The notes under the pieces: generated by a model
The model's database searches: none
The model's input: the letters and a program-made list of their open reading frames with translations, nothing else
What the model was told of the DNA's origin: nothing
Translations under genes and position numbers: made by a program
Shown here: positions 33,165-38,462 of the stretch, piece by piece
How the letters are laid out: the number at the start of each line of letters is the position of its first letter
Position numbering within the stretch: position 1 is the first letter of the stretch
Source of the DNA: Streptomyces otsuchiensis
GTDB taxonomy: Bacteria; Actinomycetota; Actinomycetes; Streptomycetales; Streptomycetaceae
Direction of reading: 5' to 3'
NCBI RefSeq assembly: GCF_004305975.1
Contig: NZ_BHZI01000015.1
Coordinates: 1-38,462 of the forward strand
Length of the DNA: 38,462 nt

Positions 33165-34552
33165 CCGACGCATCCTCTCCCGCCATGGAGCTGCACCCGC
33201 GTCCGACCGGTGGCGAGCCCGTGCCGTGGGCGTTCCCCGCCCCCGAGCGCACGGATCTGCCCAACGGGCTGAAACTGCTGCGGGTGAACCGCCCCGGGCA
33301 GCAGGTCATCGCCGTCGAGGTGTGCGTCCCGGTGCCGCTGACCGCCGAGCCCGAGGGGCTGGAAGGCGTCGCCGCGCTGATGGTCCGGGCGCTCAGCGAG
33401 GGCACCGAGCAGCACTCCGCCGAGGAGTTCGCCGCCGAACTGGAGCGCTGCGGCGCCACCTTGGACGCCCACGCCGACCACGCCGCGATCCGGGTGTCGC
33501 TGGAGGTTCCCGCCTCTCGCCTGGAGCGCGGCATGGAGCTCCTCGCGGACGCGCTGCGCGCCCCCGCGTTCGCCGACGCCGAGGTGGAGCGGCTGGTCCG
33601 CAACAGGCTCGACGAGATCCCGCACGAGCTGGCCAACCCCGCCCGCCGGGCCGCGATGGCGCTCTCCGCCGAGCTGTTCCCCGCCGACTCCCGGATGTCC
33701 CGCCCCCGGCAGGGCAGCGAGGAGTCGGTGGCGCGGATCAACCCCGCCGCCGTGCGCGACTTCTACGCCGCGCAGGTCCGTCCGACGGGTTCCAGCGTCG
33801 TGATCGTCGGCGACTTCGCCGGGGTCGACCTGGACGCCGTGGTGGAACGCACCCTGGGCCGGTGGCGTGGCGAGGCGGCGGCTCCGGCGGTGGTGCTGCC
33901 CGTGACCGCCGACGACACCGGACGGGTCGTCATCGTCGACCGGCCGGGCTCGGTCCAGACCCAGGTGCTGATCGGCCGCGTGGGACCGGACCGTCACGAC
34001 ATGGTCTGGCCCGCCCAGTTGCTCGGCGTCTACTGCCTGGGCGGTACGCTCACTTCCCGGCTCGACCGGGTACTGCGTGAGGAGAAGGGCTACACCTACG
34101 GCATGCGGGCCTTCGCCCAGGTGCTGCGGTCCTCCTCCGCCGGTGACGGCGCGGCGATGCTGGCCATCAGTGGCTCGGTCGCCACCGACGTCACCGGCCC
34201 GGCCATGGCGGACCTGTGGCAGGTACTGCGTACCCTGGCCGAGTCGGGGCTGACCGACGACGAGCGTGATGTCGCGGTCCGCAACCTGGTCGGTGTGGCG
34301 CCGCTGCGGTTCGAGACCGCGGCGTCCGTCGCGTCCACCATCGCCGACCAGGTCGACCAGCAGCTGCCGGACGACTTCCAGGCGAAGCTGTACGCGCGGC
34401 TCGCGGAAACCGGGACCGTGGAGGCCACCGCCGCCGCGGTCAACGCGTTCCCCGTGGACCGCCTGGTCACGGTGCTGGTCGGCGACGCCGGCCAGATCGC
34501 CGGGCCGCTGAAGGAGCTGGGTATCGGCGAGGTCACGGTGGTGACGGCCTGA
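33161..34552 (+). CDS. M16 family protein, inactive-type partner subunit
   Basis: The 463-residue protein has the M16 fold but no zinc motif: the HxxEH region reads GLEGVAALMVRALSEGT. It does keep the C-terminal substrate-positioning signature, TSRLDRVLREEKGYTYG, that the upstream subunit lacks. The two are thus complementary halves, as in mitochondrial processing peptidase alpha/beta and the paired bacterial M16B heterodimers. The GTG start overlaps the upstream TGA by four bases, giving coupled 1:1 synthesis. It follows the parC-divergent promoter as the second gene of a two-gene operon closed by a strong terminator. The N-terminal 30 residues are Pro-rich and non-conserved. Its own catalysis is not expected. 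Confidence 0.92.
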   Translation: MTDASSPAMELHPRPTGGEPVPWAFPAPERTDLPNGLKLLRVNRPGQQVIAVEVCVPVPLTAEPEGLEGVAALMVRALSEGTEQHSAEEFAAELERCGATLDAHADHAAIRVSLEVPASRLERGMELLADALRAPAFADAEVERLVRNRLDEIPHELANPARRAAMALSAELFPADSRMSRPRQGSEESVARINPAAVRDFYAAQVRPTGSSVVIVGDFAGVDLDAVVERTLGRWRGEAAAPAVVLPVTADDTGRVVIVDRPGSVQTQVLIGRVGPDRHDMVWPAQLLGVYCLGGTLTSRLDRVLREEKGYTYGMRAFAQVLRSSSAGDGAAMLAISGSVATDVTGPAMADLWQVLRTLAESGLTDDERDVAVRNLVGVAPLRFETAASVASTIADQVDQQLPDDFQAKLYARLAETGTVEATAAAVNAFPVDRLVTVLVGDAGQIAGPLKELGIGEVTVVTA

Positions 34553-34588
34553 CGGCTGTCAGCCAGCGAAGGCACCGGTACGTCCTCA

Positions 34589-34630
34589 GGGCCCCGGTGC
34601 CCGGCGGTTCTCCGCCGGGCACCGGGGCCC
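34589..34630 (+). terminator. terminator of the M16 operon
   Basis: A perfect 19-bp inverted repeat (34589-34607 and 34612-34630) with a TTCT loop begins 36 bases past the stop. No U-tract. It is followed by about 200 bases of GC-rich DNA with no supported gene before the GntR promoter. Confidence 0.92.
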
Positions 34631-34834
34631 GCTCCGTACCGACCGGCCGTGCCACGTGGCTCGCGGCGCCCGCTCCCTCTCCCACACCGCCGTCGGGCCT
34701 CCGCCCGGCCCTGCCCGACGTCCTGCCCGCCGTCCTGTCCGCCGGGCGTGCGCGGTCGCGCGGCGCGGCGCCTCCCGGAAGGCATGTCCGAAGTCGCGAC
34801 GGCCGAAAGAATCCGGTCGCCCGGGTGCGCGGTC

Positions 34835-34886
34835 GGAATTCCCGAATGAATGTCATACAGTTCAGGTGTGACTCGGCGGGAATTCC
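34835..34886. promoter_or_regulatory. two GGAATTCC palindromes flanking the GntR promoter
   Basis: GGAATTCC occurs at 34835-34842 and 34879-34886, start-to-start distance 44 bases (about four turns). A -10-like TACAGT at 34856-34861 lies between them. The second copy belongs to GGCGGGAATTCC; related GGCGGGAATTGC (35667-35678) and GAATTCCGCC (35697-35706) follow the gene. These are candidate operators, perhaps of the GntR protein itself. Confidence 0.5.
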
Positions 34887-34919
34887 TGCGCCGGGCCGGC
34901 CCAGCCATGGGGGTTATTG

Positions 34920-35642
34920 ATGCGGATTTCGGCGCAGTCGGTGTGTGCGGCGATTCGTGACGACATCGTGGCCGGAGTGCTGCCGCGCGGGGCGCGACTC
35001 GCCGAGGAGCAGCTGGCGCAGCGGTACGGCGTCTCCCGGGTCCCGGTCCGTGAGGCGCTGCGCACCCTGGAGTCGGAGGGGTTCGTCGTCTCCCGCCGCC
35101 ACGCCGGTGCCTGTGTGGCCCGGCCCGACGACCGGGAGGCCGCCGACCTCCTGGACATCCGGTCACTGCTGGAGCCGCTCGGCGCGGCTCGCGCCGCCCA
35201 GCGCCGTACCGAGGCCCATCTCAAGGTGATGCGCGGCCTGGTGCGACTCGGACGGCAACGTGCCGGTCAGGGGCAGGAGGCTGACCTGCGGTCGCTGGGG
35301 GAGTGGTTCCACGAGACGGTGGCGCAGGCCACCGGAAGCCCTCCGCTCGCCGCGCTGCTGGTGCAGGTCCGGCGCAAGATCACCTGGCTGTACCCGGCCG
35401 ATCCGCCGCCCCGGGCGACGGCTGTCTGGCAGGAGCGCGGGGCGCTGGTGGACGCCATCACCCGCGGCGACGCCGAGCGGGCACGGGCGCTGTCCGTCGC
35501 CCAGGTCGAGCGGACGCGTCCGGCCCCGGGCCGCCGGGAGGACACCGTCACCCCGGACGCGGGCGGTGGTGGGGACGCGCTGCCCGGCCCCGTGCCCCCC
35601 GCGCGGAAACCTGCCGTAAACATGGCACGCGGCCAGTCGTAA
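34920..35642 (+). CDS. GntR family transcriptional regulator (FCD-like)
   Basis: The 240-residue regulator opens with a GntR winged helix (about 5-70: SVCAAIRDDIVAGVLPRGARL...LAQRYGVSRVPVREALRTLESEGFV) and continues into a short helical FCD-like effector domain (about 78-205) with EWFHETVAQATGSPPL. The full histidine set for metal binding in FCD proteins is not evident: the usual His near LVDAI is Arg-Gly here. The last 40 residues are Pro/Gly-rich and look disordered. ATG at 34920 is preceded by GGGGG; the TTG one codon before is less likely. It lies just upstream of the convergent HPr gene, so a link to sugar or PTS control is possible but unproven. Autoregulation through the GGAATTCC sites is inferred. 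Confidence 0.85.
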   Translation: MRISAQSVCAAIRDDIVAGVLPRGARLAEEQLAQRYGVSRVPVREALRTLESEGFVVSRRHAGACVARPDDREAADLLDIRSLLEPLGAARAAQRRTEAHLKVMRGLVRLGRQRAGQGQEADLRSLGEWFHETVAQATGSPPLAALLVQVRRKITWLYPADPPPRATAVWQERGALVDAITRGDAERARALSVAQVERTRPAPGRREDTVTPDAGGGGDALPGPVPPARKPAVNMARGQS

Positions 35643-35809
35643 CGACGGGAGCCTATATTCGCGCCTGGCGGGAATTGCGGTGCTTATAACGCGGCCGAAT
35701 TCCGCCCCGTATTTCCGGGACGCTTCGGCCGGAACGATGGGGAGATGCCCGTCGCTGAAAGCCGGCCTCAGGTAGTCCGCCGTGTTTCCGTCCGCTTCGG
35801 GAACGTGGA
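35643..35809. other. gap after the GntR gene with promoter-like AT-rich elements
   Basis: TATATT (35654-35659) and TATAAC (35685-35690) are unusually AT-rich for a convergent gap, and GGCGGGAATTGC and GAATTCCGCC bracket the second. No gene that I can support starts downstream on the plus strand before ptsH ends. It could drive a small RNA or read antisense to ptsH. Confidence 0.3.
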
Positions 35810-35842
35810 CGGCCGGCCCCGGGAGGTCCCGGGAACCGGCCG
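35810..35842 (-). terminator. ptsH terminator
   Basis: CGGCCGG (35810-35816) pairs with CCGGCCG (35836-35842), and CCGGG with CCCGG inside, leaving small internal loops and an AGGT tip. It lies 16 bases past the ptsH stop on the minus strand. Confidence 0.6.
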
Positions 35843-35857
35843 CGCGTGCCCACCGGC

Positions 35858-36139
35858 TCAGACGGTCTCGGGCAGCTCCTCCAGGCCCTCGGCGACCAGC
35901 TTCGCCAGGCGGTCCAGGGCGGGCTCGGCGCCCTCGTCGTCGGAGGCGAGCACGACCTCCTGGCCGGCCTCCGCGCCCAGTCCGAGGACCGCCAGCATCG
36001 ACGCGGCGTTCACCGGCGGGTTGTCGCCCTTGGCGATGGTCACCTTGGCGCCGGACGCGGTCGCGGCGCGCACGAAGATCGACGCGGGGCGGGCGTGCAG
36101 GCCCTCGGGCCAGCCGATGGTGACGCGGCGCTCAGCCAT
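35858..36139 (-). CDS. ptsH: phosphocarrier protein HPr
   Basis: HPr carries phosphate from enzyme I to the sugar-specific EIIA proteins of the phosphotransferase system. The 93-residue protein has the active histidine His15 in EGLHARPAS and ends in the family helix LDRLAKLVAEGLEELPE. The region around the regulatory serine of Firmicutes HPr reads NAASMLAVLGLGA; without an HPr kinase gene visible here, serine phosphorylation cannot be judged. ATG at 36139 follows GGAGG by nine bases. It is a single gene, divergent from the acetyltransferase gene and away from ptsI and EII genes, as usual in Streptomyces. Confidence 0.96.
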   Translation of the reverse strand: MAERRVTIGWPEGLHARPASIFVRAATASGAKVTIAKGDNPPVNAASMLAVLGLGAEAGQEVVLASDDEGAEPALDRLAKLVAEGLEELPETV

Positions 36140-36292
36140 GATCTGTGTCCTCCGGTTCGGGTGGTGGTTCCACGCGGGTTCGGGTGATTCGTCCAGCAAC
36201 TCTCGCACGCCGGGCCCGCCGCGCCGTTCCCCGGCCCCCGCCCCGGCCCGCCGGGCCCGCCGTACAGCGGGCGGGCGGGCCCCGGGCGGCCG

Positions 36293-36298
36293 TACCCT
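36293..36298 (+). promoter_or_regulatory. -10 hexamer (TACCCT) of the leaderless acetyltransferase gene
   Basis: TACCCT is followed by exactly six bases and the ATG at 36305, so transcription probably starts on the start codon. The sequence just upstream is extremely GC-rich with GGGCCC-type stems, and no -35 is recognisable. Confidence 0.5.
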
Positions 36299-36304
36299 GA
36301 GCCC

Positions 36305-38462
36305 ATGCGCCCGCCCGCGGAAACCGACCGGCCCGCACCGACACCGTCGCCGACCTACCCGGACCACTGGGAGGCCGACATCGTGCTGCGCGACGGTGGG
36401 ACCGCCCATCTGCGGCCCATCACCGTGGACGACGCCGAACGGCTCGTCGGCTTCTACGAGCGAGTCTCCGACGAGTCGAAGTACTACCGGTTCTTCGCGC
36501 CCTACCCACGGCTGTCCGCGCGTGACGTCCACCGGTTCACCCACCACGACTTCGTCGACCGGGTCGGGCTCGCCGTCACCGTCGGCGACGACTTCATCGC
36601 CACCGTCCGGTACGACCGGATCGACGACGACGGCATGCCCGCCTCCGAGCCCGCCGACCGGGCCGAGGTCGCCTTCCTCGTCGAGGACGCCCACCAGGGG
36701 CGCGGGCTGGCCTCCGCCCTGCTGGAGCACATCGCGGCGTGCGCCCGCGAACGCGGCATCCGCCGGTTCGCCGCCGAGGTCCTCCCCGCCAACGGCAAGA
36801 TGATCAAGGTCTTCACCGACGCCGGTTACTCCCAGCGCCGCAGCTTCGCCGACGGCTCGGTCCACCTGACCCTCGATCTCGAACCCACGGCCGCCTCGCT
36901 GGAGGTGATGCAGGCCCGGGAACAACGCGCGGAGGCGCGGTCGGTCGGACGGCTGCTCGCCCCCGGCAGCGTCGCGGTGATCGGCGCGGGCCGCCGCCCC
37001 GGCGGCGCCGGCCGTACGGTCCTGGACCGGCTGCTCGCGGGCGGCTTCACCGGCACCGTCCACGCCGTCAACAACGCGCTGCCGCCCGGCACTACGGAGC
37101 TCGGCGGAGCCCCCGCCCACCGCTCAGTCGGCGAGATCCCCGGACCGGTGGACCTCGCCGTCCTGGCGGTGCCCGCCGACCGGCTGGCCGCCGTGATCGC
37201 CGACTGCGGCGCCCACGGAGTGCGCGGCGTGCTGGTGCTGGCCACGGACCACTCCGCCGACGACCAGCGCGCCCTCGTGCAGCAGGCACGCTCGCACGGG
37301 ATGCGGCTCATCGGCCCCGGCGCCTTCGGGCTGATCAACACCGACCCGGCCGTCCGCCTCAACGCAAGCCTGGGCCCGTACCTCCCGCGGCGCGGCCGGA
37401 TCGGGCTCTTCACCCAGTCCGCCGCGATCGGCATAGCGGTCCTGGAGGAGCTGGAACAGTCCGGCGCCGGCCTCACCGCCTTCGTCTCCGCCGGCAACCG
37501 CGCCGACGTCTCCGGGAACGACCTTCTCCAGCACTGGTACGAGGACCGGGACACCTCGGTGGTGCTGATGTACCTCGAATCCCTGGGCAACCCCCGGAAG
37601 TTCACCCGCCTGGTTCGCCGTGCCGCCACCGCGGGCCGCCCCGTGGTGGTGGTCCGCGGCGGGCGGCACAGCGACGGGACACCGCCCCACGGGCACACCG
37701 TCCCCACCGGCCGCACCCCGCACGCCACGGTCTCCGCGCTGCTGCGCCAGGCCGGCGTCATCGAGGCCGACACCGTCACCGACCTGGTCGACACCGGACT
37801 GCTGCTGGCGCGGCAGCCGCTGCCGGCCGGAGACCGGGTGGCGGTCCTCGGCAACGCCGAGTCGCTGGGCGTCGTCGCGCACGACGCGTGCCGGGCGCAG
37901 GGACTGGATCCGCTGGAGCCCCATGGTCTCGGGCCCGGCGCCGCGCCCGCCGACTACCGTGCCGCCCTGGCCGCCGCTCTCGCCGACCCGGCCGTCGACG
38001 CGGTCGTCGTCACCGCCATCCCCACCGTCACGGACGAACCCGCGAGCGGCCTCGCCATGGACGGGGCGGATGCCGCGGACGCGCTCAGCGAGGCGCTGGC
38101 AGCCGCCGTGACCGAGGCCGGTGTCCGCAAGCCGGTGCTCGTCGCCCATCTGGCCATCTCCGGCCTCGCGGCGAGTCTGGCCGCCCACGACATCCCCGCC
38201 TATCCCTCCGCCGAGCGCGCCGTGCGCGCGCTCGCCCAGGCGGCGCGGCACGCCGCCTGGGTCCGCGCCGCCGCGGAGCCGGGCCGGGTACCCGAGTTCG
38301 ACGACATCGACGCGCCGGTGGCGACCGCCGTCCTGAACGCGGCGCTGATGGGGCGTCCCGCGCCCACCGGGCCGGACACCGCCGCCGACGCGGCGGTCGA
38401 ACTTCCCGACGACGACGCCCTCGCGCTGCTCGGTGCCTACGGGATCGACGTCCTGCCCACCC
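36305..38462 (+). CDS. protein lysine acetyltransferase: GNAT + NDP-forming acyl-CoA synthetase domains (partial)
   Basis: The frame is open to the window edge, giving 719 residues of an incomplete protein. An N-terminal GNAT domain (about 25-195) has the acetyl-CoA loop QGRGLASALLEHI (family Q/RxxGxG/A). From about 225 an acyl-CoA synthetase (ADP-forming) region follows: SVAVIGAGRRPGGAGRTVL (CoA/nucleotide-binding Rossmann), FTQSAAIG, SAGNRADVSGNDLL, a flavodoxin-like part, and the beginning of the ATP-grasp domain (DDDALALLGAYGIDVLPT) where the window stops. This order, GNAT first, matches Streptomyces PatA; E. coli PatZ has it last. Such enzymes acetylate and silence acyl-CoA synthetases. 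In the position where active synthetases carry the phosphorylated histidine the sequence is PPHGHTVPTG, diverged from SHTGALAG, so synthetase activity may be lost. It is divergent from ptsH and appears leaderless. Confidence 0.93.
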   Translation, partial: MRPPAETDRPAPTPSPTYPDHWEADIVLRDGGTAHLRPITVDDAERLVGFYERVSDESKYYRFFAPYPRLSARDVHRFTHHDFVDRVGLAVTVGDDFIATVRYDRIDDDGMPASEPADRAEVAFLVEDAHQGRGLASALLEHIAACARERGIRRFAAEVLPANGKMIKVFTDAGYSQRRSFADGSVHLTLDLEPTAASLEVMQAREQRAEARSVGRLLAPGSVAVIGAGRRPGGAGRTVLDRLLAGGFTGTVHAVNNALPPGTTELGGAPAHRSVGEIPGPVDLAVLAVPADRLAAVIADCGAHGVRGVLVLATDHSADDQRALVQQARSHGMRLIGPGAFGLINTDPAVRLNASLGPYLPRRGRIGLFTQSAAIGIAVLEELEQSGAGLTAFVSAGNRADVSGNDLLQHWYEDRDTSVVLMYLESLGNPRKFTRLVRRAATAGRPVVVVRGGRHSDGTPPHGHTVPTGRTPHATVSALLRQAGVIEADTVTDLVDTGLLLARQPLPAGDRVAVLGNAESLGVVAHDACRAQGLDPLEPHGLGPGAAPADYRAALAAALADPAVDAVVVTAIPTVTDEPASGLAMDGADAADALSEALAAAVTEAGVRKPVLVAHLAISGLAASLAAHDIPAYPSAERAVRALAQAARHAAWVRAAAEPGRVPEFDDIDAPVATAVLNAALMGRPAPTGPDTAADAAVELPDDDALALLGAYGIDVLPT

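Noticed and set aside
1-38462. Mobile elements, CRISPR arrays, tRNA/rRNA genes, prophage genes
   Set aside because: I looked for transposase or integrase motifs, regularly spaced repeats and tRNA-like cloverleaf sequences and saw none.

Overview
The window is a high-GC (roughly 70% or more) actinobacterial chromosome segment, most likely Streptomyces or a close relative. The evidence is the sequence type of HrdB (principal sigma factor), the NrdR/class II ribonucleotide reductase pair, the Streptomyces-type HPr, LexA with an actinobacterial SOS box, an IdeR/DmdR-type iron box, a DUF4192 protein, and many very short or leaderless promoters. It reads as conserved chromosomal core. I see no tRNA, rRNA, insertion sequence, prophage, integrase or CRISPR array.

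Layout, left to right. (1) 1-4.0 kb: an IucA/IucC-type siderophore synthetase, then a DinG/XPD-type Fe-S helicase. (2) 4.2-9.0 kb: lexA divergent from nrdR-nrdJ, with an SOS box and paired NrdR boxes between them and a perfect 23-bp terminator hairpin after nrdJ. (3) 9.0-16.1 kb: a YdbC-like protein, an ADP-ribosylglycohydrolase, RNase HII, a RecQ helicase carrying a C-terminal phosphoribosyltransferase-like domain (convergent with RNase HII), a DUF4192 protein, and a NUDIX + winged-helix (NrtR-like) protein. (4) 16.1-19.4 kb: a FadR/GntR regulator and hrdB. (5) 19.9-23.8 kb: a secreted trypsin-like protease, a small zinc-ribbon-like DUF7455 protein, and the topoisomerase IV B subunit (parE). 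(6) 23.9-29 kb: a thioredoxin-like [2Fe-2S] protein behind an iron box, two divergent citrate synthases (one with an N-terminal helix-turn-helix), and a CobW GTPase. (7) 29.1-34.6 kb: topoisomerase IV A subunit (parC), divergent from a translationally coupled pair of M16 peptidase-family proteins. (8) 34.9-38.5 kb: a GntR regulator, HPr (ptsH), and the start of a protein acetyltransferase (GNAT + NDP-forming acyl-CoA synthetase) cut by the window edge.

Themes. DNA replication, repair and topology dominate: LexA, DinG, NrdR/NrdJ, RNase HII, RecQ and ParE/ParC. The rest covers principal transcription (HrdB), carbon entry into the TCA cycle and PTS (citrate synthases, HPr, Pat), iron (siderophore synthetase, iron-boxed Fe-S protein) and ADP-ribose/NAD (DraG-like hydrolase, NrtR-like NUDIX protein).

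No single obviously new system stands out. The items I consider least explained are the RecQ-phosphoribosyltransferase fusion with DnaA-box-like sites in its promoter region, the iron-boxed Apd1-like ferredoxin, the DNA-binding citrate synthase facing a second citrate synthase across a palindrome-rich promoter, and several unassigned dyads and direct repeats in intergenic regions.
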